DNA of 54,876 bases from a virus: the IMG/VR virus record IMGVR_UViG_3300035126_000263, positions 1-54,876 of that record, one strand, 5' to 3'. The notes under the pieces were generated by a model. The model made no database searches, was not told the DNA's origin, and saw nothing but the letters and a program-made list of their open reading frames with translations. The position numbers and the translations under genes are program-made. Shown one piece after another: positions 1 through 7,117 of this stretch; the stretch's first letter is position 1, and every line of letters starts with the position of its first letter.

Positions 1-127
1 GCCTTTTTTGCTTCATTTCGCGCCCAGTTCCCTATGTTGTCAAAATGACTTGCGTTTGCAATTTCGCTTAAAACTTCCCGCGCATCAATGAGCTGTTGCG
101 CGAATTTTTGATTTATGTGCGCGTTTA
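1..127. repeat. Terminal direct repeat, left copy (assembly overlap)
   Basis: These 127 bases are identical to 54750-54876. The length equals the largest k-mer commonly used by SPAdes-type assemblers, and the repeat lies inside a coding gene, so it is best read as the overlap left when a circular de Bruijn graph is written as a linear contig. The unique genome is then 54,749 bp. A true short terminal repeat is less likely because an open reading frame runs straight through the joined ends. Confidence 0.93.
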
Positions 128-587
128 TTTCTGCGCCCTTGTTTGCATCGCGCAAATGTTTCCTCGCCTCGTCGCGCTCCCTTACAAATCTGCGAGCGTC
201 GGCTTCTATTCCGTCAATACGATCATACCAAGAATCCGTTACTCGCTCTAAATTCTGCAAATAAGTTAGCGAATCAATAAAACCATCGGCGTGATTTTTA
301 TCAATCCATCGGTGTATCGAAGATAGTTCTTTTTGAGCCTCTTCTATTCGTTCTTCAAGTAGTCTAATTTCTCCAAGCGTTCCCTCGCAAATAAGATTTC
401 CATCCTCCCATAATCCAAGTTGTAATTTTAGATTTTTATTTTCCTCACGCGCCTCATCTCGCTCTTTGCAAAGTTTATTAACTTCCAGCATATTCTCTAC
501 TGCAAGCGTATCATATTTCTCTTTAAGTAATAGATAATCAGAATATGAAACATATTCTTCTCCACTCATTATGCGTTCATGCGTCAT
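1..587 (-). CDS. Coiled-coil hypothetical protein, 3' part cut by the contig end
   Basis: Reading leftwards from the ATG at 587 the frame is open to base 1. After joining the ends it continues from 54749 to a TGA at 54731-54733, giving 201 residues (MTHERIMSGEEYVSYSDY...). The first 60 residues and the middle are rich in E, K, R and L, with repeated ERDEAR segments, as in a coiled coil. An upstream ATG at 604, directly after the previous stop, is followed at once by an in-frame stop, so 587 is preferred. It lies between the 64-residue gene at 605-799 and the resolvase-like gene at 54405, with which its stop overlaps (ATGA). Function unknown. Confidence 0.8.
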   Translation of the reverse strand, partial: MTHERIMSGEEYVSYSDYLLLKEKYDTLAVENMLEVNKLCKERDEAREENKNLKLQLGLWEDGNLICEGTLGEIRLLEERIEEAQKELSSIHRWIDKNHADGFIDSLTYLQNLERVTDSWYDRIDGIEADARRFVRERDEARKHLRDANKGAEINAHINQKFAQQLIDAREVLSEIANASHFDNIGNWARNEAKK

Positions 588-604
588 AAGGTTTGGTGTG
601 TCAT

Positions 605-799
605 TCATGGAAGCATTGAATCAATATCTTGTATCTGTGTCAATACTTTTGTTTCAGAAAAGTATTGGTTCATAATCTTGAGTCCTTCGTTGTGATAGTT
701 CTCTGCGATACAATACCTTTCCTTGTCTTGAGCTTCCCAGATTGCGTTTGCTGCCTCCAAATACTTCAACGCTTTTCCGTATGCTTGGTCGATTGTCAT
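605..799 (-). CDS. Small hypothetical protein (64 aa)
   Basis: Starts on the ATG that overlaps the helicase stop codon (TAATG at 797-801), so it is translationally coupled to the helicase gene. The predicted protein (MTIDQAYGKALKYLEAAN...) is mostly helical, with no recognisable motif, signal peptide or membrane segment. Its position directly behind the helicase suggests an accessory replication role, but this is inference. Confidence 0.7.
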   Translation of the reverse strand: MTIDQAYGKALKYLEAANAIWEAQDKERYCIAENYHNEGLKIMNQYFSETKVLTQIQDIDSMLP

Positions 800-2031
800 T
801 AGTATACCTCCTCAAGTTTTGAGATGTCACCACGCATGATGATTTCCGTAGAATAGTTCCTCTGCCCACGGCGGTTCTTCTTGATCGTCAACCTACTCTT
901 TTCCTTGATGTGTTCGATATACACTACTTGGTCAGAGTGCATTCCGATTGCCCGTGATTCGCGGAGTCTTCCTTCGTCATTAAGCTGAGAAGCTGTGAGC
1001 ATAATCGAGTTATTCTTGAGTGCCGCCAGTTTTAAGCGCCTTGCAATCTCTGAAATCTGGCTTTCCCTACCTTCTTCACCATCAGATGAGATAATTTGGA
1101 GGTAATCTACGACAATTACATCTGCCCGTTTTTCCCCCGTATACCGATTTATATGGCATTCTATCTCGTCAATTTCGGCTACTCCATCCACGATTTCAAG
1201 GGGTAACTGGTGTAATTTCAACAATGCGGCACTGATTTTAGCAAGTTCGTCTTTGTTTGCTGTCTTGTAATCTTCCGGTTCTCTGATCGGATACCCTGCC
1301 AAGTTGCAAGCCATGCGAGTTAGGATGTCCTTCGCTTTCATCTCAAGGCTGAAGAACAGAACCGACTTACCTTCTTCAAGATTTGCGAGTGCCGCTTGGA
1401 CGAGATAGATAGATTTACCACCACCAGTCTCTGATGCTACTGTCATCATCTCGCCTTTGTGCATTCCACCCTTCAGCGCACGATCTACTTTGAGTAATCC
1501 AGTAGGAAAGAAATCCTTTACTGCTTTTCCTTCCATCTCGTCGATGATTTCGATGATGAGGTCTTTGACTGGTTTCACTTTCGTCGTCCGATCTTCGGCC
1601 AAGTTCATTATCGTTTCCGATAATTCCTTCAGATTTGCTTTGCCTGTCCGTAGGTTTACTTCTTCCTTCTCCATGAGAGTAAGAACATCGCGGTATGCCT
1701 TCGTGCGGTGCAGGTGTTTCCGGTAGTCATCTGCCATGTCTTGGCAAACCTTACCCGAAGCTACCTTCATCGTGCATAATGTGTCGTGGACAGATTCTTC
1801 ACCACCCGCCGCTTCCAACTGCCCAGTTGCTTCAAGCTCTGCAATCGTAGAAAACGGGCAGCAAGACCCTGTCCGCTGGTGAACCCCTTGTAGCGCATTA
1901 AAAACGATTCTGTTGGCTGGTATGGCGAAATAATCGCTATCCCATGTTTGTTGGGAAAGGATGTTTCTGTCGATTGCGATGAGCGACAACGCTGCCGCTT
2001 CACTCTTTCGTGCTATTGGGACTTTTTTCAT
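799..2031 (-). CDS. DnaB-type replicative DNA helicase
   Basis: A 410-residue hexameric helicase that would unwind the phage replication fork. Residues about 8-110 resemble the DnaB N-terminal helical domain. The RecA-like core follows: Walker A variant ASETGGGKS near residues 199-207, the FFSLEM segment typical of DnaB, Walker B VIVVDYLQI, and the late TASQLNDEGRLRES segment. The P-loop has GGG where bacterial DnaB usually has GMG. The start overlaps the stop of the initiator-like gene (TAATG at 2029-2033), and the pairing initiator plus DnaB matches a lambda O/P-like or P22-like replication module. No phage DNA polymerase was seen, so host polymerase III is probably used. One TTATCG-type palindrome (1608-1623) lies within the gene. 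Confidence 0.95.
   Translation of the reverse strand: MKKVPIARKSEAAALSLIAIDRNILSQQTWDSDYFAIPANRIVFNALQGVHQRTGSCCPFSTIAELEATGQLEAAGGEESVHDTLCTMKVASGKVCQDMADDYRKHLHRTKAYRDVLTLMEKEEVNLRTGKANLKELSETIMNLAEDRTTKVKPVKDLIIEIIDEMEGKAVKDFFPTGLLKVDRALKGGMHKGEMMTVASETGGGKSIYLVQAALANLEEGKSVLFFSLEMKAKDILTRMACNLAGYPIREPEDYKTANKDELAKISAALLKLHQLPLEIVDGVAEIDEIECHINRYTGEKRADVIVVDYLQIISSDGEEGRESQISEIARRLKLAALKNNSIMLTASQLNDEGRLRESRAIGMHSDQVVYIEHIKEKSRLTIKKNRRGQRNYSTEIIMRGDISKLEEVY
1608..1623. promoter_or_regulatory. 16-bp palindrome copy 1 (TTATCG-TTTC-CGATAA)
   Basis: Perfect 6-bp arms with a 4-bp centre, inside the helicase gene. It is one of 18 genome-wide copies of TTATCGKWWMCGATAA. Confidence 0.75.
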
Positions 2032-2864
2032 TAGAATGAATTGTTGTTATGGAATTTGTCTGGGTTGATTATGTTTTTTGAGCGGATGACCCAATTGGCG
2101 AGAAAGCCCCTCGTATATTTTCGATCTGGACGTGATAGCAACCAAGTCTGTGCAGCCTTAACTTCGCGTTCCACGTCTTTGTCTGGATTGAGACGCTGGA
2201 GTTCAGCGATAAATTTTTCGTCAACTGGTTTTGATTCCCGCGATTTTTTATTTCGTGGGGGGGCGGACGGCATTGGGGGGGTCGTTCCTTTGCCATCGGC
2301 AGATTTCAGTTCGGCGGTAGCTGAACCCGAAGCGTGAGCTTCATTTGGGTTAGTCGGGAAAAGATTAGTTTGAGTTGAGGAATGTGAGGCCACTGCCGAA
2401 CTTTCCCTTGATGGTTCTATTTTCGGTTCATTATGATGGTTCATTATAGATGGTATGAACTGGTTCATAGGGCGGGTGGTATGAACTGGGTTAGAGGGGG
2501 ATGGTGTGAACTGATTCATACCATCACTTGTCCTGTGCTTGCTTTTTGGTATAGCCAAATAGATCACATCCTTCGTCAATTCATCATCGCCAACTTTGTT
2601 CAAATTGAGCTTGTAGGTATTCGATGTTCGCCGCCCAACTGGGCTGAATCTCTCCTCCGCTTCAACCAATCCAATCTTTTCAAAAGCATGAAGAAACTTC
2701 CTTGTCGTTTCCTCGGATATATTCGCTTTCTTGGCAATAGTCTTAATTGACGGGAAGCATACTCCCTCATCACTGCAAGTATCAGCTAAAGACAAAAGAA
2801 CCAACCTTGCGTTACCTTGGGTCTTACTACGCTCAAAGACCTCTGACATTATTCGGACGCTCAT
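2031..2864 (-). CDS. Replication initiator-like protein with winged-helix N-terminus (lambda O-like)
   Basis: 277 residues. The first about 95 residues form a helix-turn-helix or winged-helix domain (VCFPSIKTIAKKANISEETTRKF), as in phage replication proteins and RepA-like initiators. A long low-complexity linker rich in S, P, T and N follows, then a C-terminal block (about 215-277) with WLLSRPDRKYTRGFLANWV, a type of ending seen in phage O-like proteins. The linker contains a repeated MNQF-PS peptide encoded by iteron-like DNA at 2451-2520, an arrangement like lambda ori inside gene O. The gene sits directly upstream of the helicase and downstream of a 93-residue gene, with ATGA/TAATG overlaps. 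Likely role: binds the origin and loads the helicase. Confidence 0.8.
   Translation of the reverse strand: MSVRIMSEVFERSKTQGNARLVLLSLADTCSDEGVCFPSIKTIAKKANISEETTRKFLHAFEKIGLVEAEERFSPVGRRTSNTYKLNLNKVGDDELTKDVIYLAIPKSKHRTSDGMNQFTPSPSNPVHTTRPMNQFIPSIMNHHNEPKIEPSRESSAVASHSSTQTNLFPTNPNEAHASGSATAELKSADGKGTTPPMPSAPPRNKKSRESKPVDEKFIAELQRLNPDKDVEREVKAAQTWLLSRPDRKYTRGFLANWVIRSKNIINPDKFHNNNSF
2451..2520. repeat. Iteron-like repeats inside the initiator gene (candidate replication origin)
   Basis: Three 19-bp repeats start at 2451, 2477 and 2502, a spacing of 26 and 25 bp. They share TGGTRTGAACTG. Copy 1 contains the palindrome TGAACTGGTTCA, and copy 3 differs from it by one base. Two GGTTCATTAT elements lie just before them (near 2425 and 2438). 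Regular spacing of about 2.5 helical turns inside the linker of an O-like gene is typical of lambdoid origins. It could instead be only a repeated peptide coding sequence. Confidence 0.6.
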
Positions 2865-3142
2865 TTTGATCCTTCCTGCCAGTTTGCATCTTCATTCAAT
2901 ACCCACTTTATGGCGTTATTCAGTTTTAAGAACCGAAGTCCAACCAATGTCATAAAAGCGTTGTGAGCTTGCGTCTCTGTAATGCCAATTATGTCGGCGA
3001 CAGATTTGATGTCTTTTGCGTCAAAGCCACCATCGTAATTATCAATGACTGCGAATACTTGCTTCTTCTTATCGTCGATGATCGACAATCTGATTATTTC
3101 CTTACGAACGAAGATGCCTCCGTTCTTTTCTAATGGGTTCAT
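2861..3142 (-). CDS. Hypothetical protein, first gene of the leftward operon
   Basis: 93 residues from the ATG at 3142, which has an A-rich approach (TATAAAATG). The frame is also open from an ATG at 3223, which would add a Cys-containing N-terminus, but that stretch coincides with a strong inverted repeat and looks more like leader RNA. The stop overlaps the initiator start (ATGA at 2861-2864). The C-terminal half (DIKSVADIIGITETQAHNAF) resembles a small helix-turn-helix of the winged type, so a DNA-binding role is possible. No family was recognised. Confidence 0.65.
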   Translation of the reverse strand: MNPLEKNGGIFVRKEIIRLSIIDDKKKQVFAVIDNYDGGFDAKDIKSVADIIGITETQAHNAFMTLVGLRFLKLNNAIKWVLNEDANWQEGSK

Positions 3143-3289
3143 TTTATAAAAGGCGACCCCTTGTGGCAGCGGATAAAAGCGGCAACTGACGCATGAAGGT
3201 GGATTACCACCACAAGGGATCATATAGTTTGTTTGTTAATTTAATTTTATCCTATCCGGCCTTCACCCCGGATGTGCAATTTCTCGCAC
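3143..3289 (-). other. Structured leader of the leftward operon
   Basis: About 147 nt lie between the predicted transcription start (near 3289) and the ATG at 3142. It contains a perfect inverted repeat, CCCTTGTGG (3158-3166) with CCACAAGGG (3210-3218), enclosing 43 nt. A second hairpin, GGTGG-ATTA-CCACC (3198-3211), shares bases with the first and so competes with it. Mutually exclusive hairpins in a long leader suggest a regulatory RNA switch, but no known riboswitch class could be assigned. Confidence 0.4.
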
Positions 3290-3295
3290 AACTGA

Positions 3296-3324
3296 AAACT
3301 ACTATAGGTTGTGTTCGATGTCAA
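3296..3324 (-). promoter_or_regulatory. Leftward sigma70-like promoter for the replication operon
   Basis: On the minus strand TTGACA (3324-3319), a 17-bp spacer, then TAGTTT (3301-3296). The predicted start is near 3289. One TTATCG palindrome (3335-3350) lies 10 bp upstream of the -35 box. Confidence 0.6.
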
Positions 3325-3334
3325 GCATCTTTTT

Positions 3335-3350
3335 TTATCGGTTACGATAA
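3335..3350. promoter_or_regulatory. 16-bp palindrome copy 2 (centre GTTA)
   Basis: Lies exactly between the stop codon of the minus gene ending at 3351 and the leftward promoter, 10 bp upstream of its -35 box, a position suited to an operator. Confidence 0.8.
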
Positions 3351-3719
3351 TCAGTCCAGCGTAACTCTACCAATTTCACCATTCGACCAGTCATACATTC
3401 TGTTATTGAGTAGTTCCCAAATTTGGTTAGCGTCTTCAGTGGATTCGCATTGATAGGTTGCGCGTTTCTCTCCAACGCCTGTATCGGTCACAACAATATC
3501 AAGTCGGATTATTATACTACTATCAGTTCCGGTGGCTACGATGATAGCGGTGTGGTCTGGTTTGATTGCCATCACAAGAATACCATCCTCGTTTTCGTAG
3601 GTAGCCATAAACGGGGTGTCCAATGCACCAGATAAAGATATGTTTGCTATCAAGACGGAATGCCTAATTGCTGTAATCAATTTTTGTGCTTTATCGTTCA
3701 TTTCGTTGGTGTTATCCAT
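3351..3719 (-). CDS. Hypothetical protein, divergent partner of the XRE regulator
   Basis: 122 residues from the ATG at 3719 (MDNTNEMNDKAQKLITAI...). The frame extends to 3737, but a TTGACA/TACTTT promoter predicts transcription from about 3721, so the mRNA would begin almost at this ATG. The protein is a mix of beta strands and an N-terminal helix with no recognised motif. It faces the regulator gene across a shared palindromic operator, so it may be a co-regulator, an antirepressor or an early host-takeover protein; this is inference only. Confidence 0.65.
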   Translation of the reverse strand: MDNTNEMNDKAQKLITAIRHSVLIANISLSGALDTPFMATYENEDGILVMAIKPDHTAIIVATGTDSSIIIRLDIVVTDTGVGEKRATYQCESTEDANQIWELLNNRMYDWSNGEIGRVTLD

Positions 3720-3727
3720 AAGCAACC

Positions 3728-3756
3728 AAAGTATCAAAAAAGTATTGACTTGTCAA
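3728..3756 (-). promoter_or_regulatory. Minus-strand half of the divergent promoter pair
   Basis: TTGACA (3756-3751), a 17-bp spacer, TACTTT (3733-3728). A start 7 nt downstream (about 3721) gives an essentially leaderless mRNA for the gene at 3719. Confidence 0.65.
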
Positions 3757-3758
3757 TA
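3743..3758. promoter_or_regulatory. Operator-like palindrome covering both divergent -35 boxes
   Basis: TATTGAC-TT-GTCAATA, a perfect 7-bp inverted repeat with a 2-bp centre. It contains both -35 hexamers back to back, so one dimer bound here would block both promoters. It differs from the genome-wide TTATCG palindrome. Confidence 0.6.
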
Positions 3759-3773
3759 GTCTTGGTTTATTTT
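3745..3773 (+). promoter_or_regulatory. Plus-strand half of the divergent promoter pair
   Basis: TTGACT (3745-3750), a 17-bp spacer, TATTTT (3768-3773). The predicted start near 3780 coincides with the regulator's ATGs at 3776 and 3782, so the transcript is probably leaderless from 3782, as for lambda cI from PRM. Confidence 0.65.
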
Positions 3774-3775
3774 TT

Positions 3776-4114
3776 ATGCAAATGAAACATCCATTAGAAA
3801 CTGCTTATGAATCCTGCATGAGTGCCTACGAGCAATCACGCACGATCCGTTCTCTTGGACGAAAGACTTTCGCCAGCCAGCTTCGTGAAACAAGGAGATT
3901 GCTGAAATTGACTGTCCGTGAACTTGGAGATAAGATCGGCGTTACAGGATCACTGGTCAACCAGATTGAAGTAAACTCCAAGAGTATCCTAAAGAAAGAA
4001 CAAGTCGAAAAAGTAATCGCCCTATGCTACAAAGAAAAACGCCCCTACAGGCAAAAACAGGATTTAAAAAGCGAGGCGGAAAGCTCAGAGCAGTCTCAAG
4101 CTCCCGAAGAGTAA
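3776..4114 (+). CDS. XRE-family (Cro/cI-type) helix-turn-helix regulator
   Basis: 112 residues. Residues about 32-82 form an HTH_XRE domain (LRETRRLLKLTVRELGDKIG, then VTGSLVNQIE as recognition helix). There is no C-terminal peptidase or oligomerisation domain, so this is Cro-like or a minimal repressor. The ATG could be 3776 or, if leaderless, 3782. The last 30 codons overlap the HNH gene in another frame. It is the first gene of a short plus-strand operon running opposite to the replication operon, so it probably controls the divergent promoters. It is also one candidate binder of the 18 TTATCG palindromes, because XRE dimers typically bind palindromes of 14-17 bp; this is untested. Confidence 0.85.
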   Translation: MQMKHPLETAYESCMSAYEQSRTIRSLGRKTFASQLRETRRLLKLTVRELGDKIGVTGSLVNQIEVNSKSILKKEQVEKVIALCYKEKRPYRQKQDLKSEAESSEQSQAPEE

Positions 4115-4341
4115 AGAATGCCGACTACGAAAAAGTTAAAGCAGAATACTTTGAAGAAAAAAACTACCAGTGTGAGATATGTAATGGGCAAGGCACAGAC
4201 CTTCACCATAAGAAAGGAAGGGGCAAGTTCTTATGTGACAAGTCCTCATTCATGGTTCTTTGCCGCCCCTGCCACAATCGCTGCCACCACGAAGTAGGAT
4301 GGGCAAGAGAGAATGGATATATAATTTATGACTACAAATAA
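4024..4341 (+). CDS. HNH endonuclease (overlaps the regulator gene by about 90 bp)
   Basis: 105 residues. The basic N-terminus (RKTPLQAKTGFKKRGGKL) is typical of small phage HNH proteins, which supports the early start at 4024 despite the overlap in the +1 frame. The core has CEIC near residue 50, LHHKKGRG and then CRPCHNRCHH, a zinc-binding HNH or treble-clef nuclease. Such proteins occur near packaging or recombination genes; here the large terminase lies nearby on the other strand. It may nick DNA during packaging or recombination, or act as a mobile nuclease. Confidence 0.8.
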   Translation: MLQRKTPLQAKTGFKKRGGKLRAVSSSRRVKNADYEKVKAEYFEEKNYQCEICNGQGTDLHHKKGRGKFLCDKSSFMVLCRPCHNRCHHEVGWARENGYIIYDYK

Positions 4342-4555
4342 TACGTTTGAATCCCGCATCATCTGCGAGGGAACTGAAGTAACCAATACACCAGAGAAGA
4401 TTCTGTTTCGTCAGAAGTTCAATCAATGTTGGGTGAAGAAAAGCGACATCCGACTGCATGAAACCATTGGACATCTTGACGGAGAGAAGATGATCCGTAT
4501 TGTAGTTCCAGAAGAAGTAGCGAATACTTTGGAACTTGAAGGAATTCTTGATTGA
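4328..4555 (+). CDS. Small hypothetical protein (75 aa)
   Basis: Starts at an ATG inside the end of the HNH gene (overlap 14 nt), in the same operon. The sequence (MTTNNTFESRIICEGTEV...) looks like a compact beta-rich protein with VVPEEVANTLELEGILD at the end. No known family. Confidence 0.6.
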   Translation: MTTNNTFESRIICEGTEVTNTPEKILFRQKFNQCWVKKSDIRLHETIGHLDGEKMIRIVVPEEVANTLELEGILD

Positions 4556-4558
4556 TCT

Positions 4559-4735
4559 TTGAAACAATTTGTCACGTTCTTTTGCCAGACGAACGTATTC
4601 ATCCAATTCGGATTGGGCATTCCCGACGAGATAGTAGATGTAGAAAAGCGCACAATGGCAACATGGATGGCCAAGGGACATCAATTGTGCGGCGTGACAA
4701 TAACTTTACTGGGAAGCATGGAGTCATGCAGCTAA
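4559..4735 (+). CDS. Possible small protein with TTG start (58 aa)
   Basis: A frame opening with TTG at 4559, four bases after the preceding stop, reads a well-composed hydrophobic protein (KQFVTFFCQTNVFIQFGLGI...) ending in TAA at 4733-4735. A competing frame from 4552 to 4803 is rich in R and H and looks less natural. Evidence is limited to composition and tight spacing. Confidence 0.3.
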   Translation: MKQFVTFFCQTNVFIQFGLGIPDEIVDVEKRTMATWMAKGHQLCGVTITLLGSMESCS

Positions 4736-4840
4736 CTGCGAGCTTTGAAGTAGTCTTGTGTAAAGTGGCAAAAAGAGCCAAACGGCAATACATGGGGCCG
4801 TAACTAAAACCATGACCAAGAGTAACGCCTTGGCCCAGTA

Positions 4841-6715
4841 TTACCAATCTCCGTTATCGTCTGATCCGTAGTCATCGTCTTGAGTGGTATCAATTGATAC
4901 CTCATCCCGCGCCCAGAATCGGTTAGTTGGAACTGGTTTATCGTTACCGATAAAAACAAGTCCATTACGCCGCGCCATTTCGAGGGCATAGATTAAGCTA
5001 TCACTCAAGTCGGGCGAGTATCCCGTTCTTCCTTTAAGCTCATCTTTAGTCTCAATAGCAATCTTCTTGGACTTGATCGTGTATCGGCGCAGGCAAAGTT
5101 CCCGCGCCAAATCTGAAGCAGGATCAATCCCAAAGATAACGCGACTCTTAAAGGCGTGATAGGCCGAGTAGTAGTATTCAGACACAAGCCTATCGTAAAC
5201 ATCCTTACACGGGCGTTTATCAACCTCTGCCGCGATTCGGTCAGTAGGTTTACCCATAGATGAGATAAGAGCGATAGCGGCCCCAGAAGCGTCAAAACGT
5301 AGCCACTCACGAATGATAGCTTGCCCAACTCGCCCACCATCACCGGACACGTCCATACCAAACTTAGATGGCTGAACGCCAGCCGCGCGGCACAACTCAA
5401 CAACTTCAGTAGCAAGTTGGATTTCAAACTCGGCAGCGGCATTAGCAGATAGTTGAATTACCTTCTGACTTTCCAACCACATAACACGATTGCGAGTTCC
5501 GCGCACGAACCCAAGTTTAGCGATAGTAAGAACGCATCTGTCGCCGCCAATTGTAAATGCGGTGTCAAAGCCAGCCACCTTAGTAAAGCCCTCGGAATCC
5601 CATAATGGTTCTTCGTTGGTATCAGCATTACGAATCAAATCAGCAGTAAGAATGGTCTGAGCGAATCCAGATTTTGGCCACCAACCGATAGCGTTACGCA
5701 CATAGTCAATTGCATTCTCGTCTCCATAACACAACTTGAGCATTTCCTGTTGCTTCTCCCGATCCATAAGGAATGGAAATGGAGATGGTTCATTTGGAGG
5801 CGCGGCGAAGTTTGGGCTACGCATACCGTTGTAGAACAAGCAAACGCCAGTCTCGGTTTCCCACTTATCCATATCTGGACTGACTGAATCAAAGTTAGAG
5901 CAACCTTTAGGCATAGCCCAACGGGTATGTGGGTTATCTCCAGCGGATGGGTTTCCAATACCTATGAATGTCTTGTCATTGTTTGATGCTAAGTTGGTTC
6001 TTGCAGTAATCGCGCCCAGTTCCATTTCGGGTAACTCATCAAGTGCAAGGCGAACTCGATCATTCTTACGACCACGGGTGGTATCAATAGCTTTCTGACC
6101 TTCATTACCTGATTGAAATGCGAGAGCTTTAATAGCATTTCGGTAGTCTTTATCCTCATCGTTAGACGCGCCACCCCATACAATCATATGACGATAGTCG
6201 ATGAGTTTACCTATTTGAACGCGAGCGCATTTATAAAGTTTGGAGATGATACCCCAGATACGATCTTCGGATGCACCCAAAGTGGTAGTGGCTACCCAAG
6301 ATGAAGTGCAATGCGGGGCAGAACACCAATCAAGATAGACCCAAAGACCAACTGGAAAACTTTTTCCCATCGAAGCGGCTCCGGCCAAACAGATGTCAGT
6401 ATTACTACAAAGTTCATCGAGGGTTCTCAGCAATTGGGTATTGGTATAACCACGATTGACAATAGAAACTTCAGTTGGCCATTGGAGCTTAACTGCATTT
6501 ATAAAATGCTCAGATGGGGAAAGTAGTTTAAAATCTGAAAGATTTATATTTTTCCTAACACAATAAGTTCTACCATATTGCCCTCTGCTTATTGCATAGC
6601 AAAACAACTCAATACCAAGATCGTCCATGTTTTCTGGAAATTGCATTCCGTAACGACGAATACCTTTGTTTGAAGAAAAAACTCTTGACATATCAATAGG
6701 AAAATATATTTTCAT
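4841..6715 (-). CDS. terL: Terminase large subunit
   Basis: 624-residue packaging motor. The ATPase domain has a P-loop-like AGAASMGKS (about 111-119), Walker B LALDELPE (about 233-240) and the coupling segment FIGIGNPS. The nuclease domain has acidic motifs GFDTAF, FGMDVSGDGG and, near the C-terminus, SPDLSDSLIYALEMAR, the usual RNase H-like pattern of terminases. The gene is on the minus strand, divergent from the portal operon by 12 bp, and about 17 kb from the small-terminase-like gene across the join. A TTATCG palindrome (4938-4953) lies near its 3' end, and the rightward promoter for the next operon lies inside its 5' end. Confidence 0.92.
   Translation of the reverse strand: MKIYFPIDMSRVFSSNKGIRRYGMQFPENMDDLGIELFCYAISRGQYGRTYCVRKNINLSDFKLLSPSEHFINAVKLQWPTEVSIVNRGYTNTQLLRTLDELCSNTDICLAGAASMGKSFPVGLWVYLDWCSAPHCTSSWVATTTLGASEDRIWGIISKLYKCARVQIGKLIDYRHMIVWGGASNDEDKDYRNAIKALAFQSGNEGQKAIDTTRGRKNDRVRLALDELPEMELGAITARTNLASNNDKTFIGIGNPSAGDNPHTRWAMPKGCSNFDSVSPDMDKWETETGVCLFYNGMRSPNFAAPPNEPSPFPFLMDREKQQEMLKLCYGDENAIDYVRNAIGWWPKSGFAQTILTADLIRNADTNEEPLWDSEGFTKVAGFDTAFTIGGDRCVLTIAKLGFVRGTRNRVMWLESQKVIQLSANAAAEFEIQLATEVVELCRAAGVQPSKFGMDVSGDGGRVGQAIIREWLRFDASGAAIALISSMGKPTDRIAAEVDKRPCKDVYDRLVSEYYYSAYHAFKSRVIFGIDPASDLARELCLRRYTIKSKKIAIETKDELKGRTGYSPDLSDSLIYALEMARRNGLVFIGNDKPVPTNRFWARDEVSIDTTQDDDYGSDDNGDW
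4938..4953. promoter_or_regulatory. 16-bp palindrome copy 3 (centre TTAC)
   Basis: Perfect arms, located inside the terminase gene, about 100 bp from its stop. Confidence 0.75.
6685..6712 (+). promoter_or_regulatory. Rightward sigma70-like promoter for the portal operon
   Basis: TTGACA (6685-6690), a 16-bp spacer, TATTTT (6707-6712), inside the first codons of the divergent terminase gene. The predicted start near 6719 leaves a leader of about 9 nt before the ATG at 6728. The stretch AACTCTTGACATA recurs at 11221 before the capsid gene. Confidence 0.6.
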
Positions 6716-6727
6716 TTCAAAAGCAAG

Positions 6728-7105
6728 ATGAAACTAAAAAACAAAAACCTCGCACCAATCGGCGGCTGGTTCTGGAAATACGAAATCAAGCGCGATAAAC
6801 TCACATTCCCTGCAATTGTTCATGGTAGCACATGGAATTCCTTGATAAAAAATATCGAGAAAGACTATCGCTCAAATAACATCGAACTTCCTACTAACAT
6901 CGAAGAGATGGTTGAAGATCAAATCTGCCAGCGTCAACCAAGTGATCGTTGCTGGTATAGTGATGGACTTGGAGACAAGATCGCTCAAGCCATCCATACA
7001 GTTGCAGCGGTAACTGACAAAGTTTTGAAAACTAAACTTGAACAGAAAGCTAAAATATGTCCTTCATGCAATAAACGTAGGGCCGTATTGAATAAATTAT
7101 CCTAA
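6728..7105 (+). CDS. Hypothetical protein with C-terminal CxxC (125 aa)
   Basis: First gene of the rightward late operon, immediately before the portal. The N-terminal half (PIGGWFWKYEIKRDKLTFPA) is followed by a conserved-looking middle (EEMVEDQICQRQPSDRCWYS) and a C-terminal CPSCNKRR that could hold half of a zinc site. The position between terminase and portal suggests a packaging or head-related accessory role. Not recognised. Confidence 0.75.
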   Translation: MKLKNKNLAPIGGWFWKYEIKRDKLTFPAIVHGSTWNSLIKNIEKDYRSNNIELPTNIEEMVEDQICQRQPSDRCWYSDGLGDKIAQAIHTVAAVTDKVLKTKLEQKAKICPSCNKRRAVLNKLS

Positions 7106-7117
7106 AAGATAAAACAT

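Noticed and set aside
1-127. Terminal repeat as a biological direct terminal repeat
   Set aside because: The length of 127 equals a common assembler k-mer and a gene runs through the junction.
4599-4847. 82-codon minus-strand frame between the regulator operon and the terminase
   Set aside because: Composition is cysteine- and leucine-rich like a random frame, and a plus-strand frame (4559-4735) is at least as plausible.
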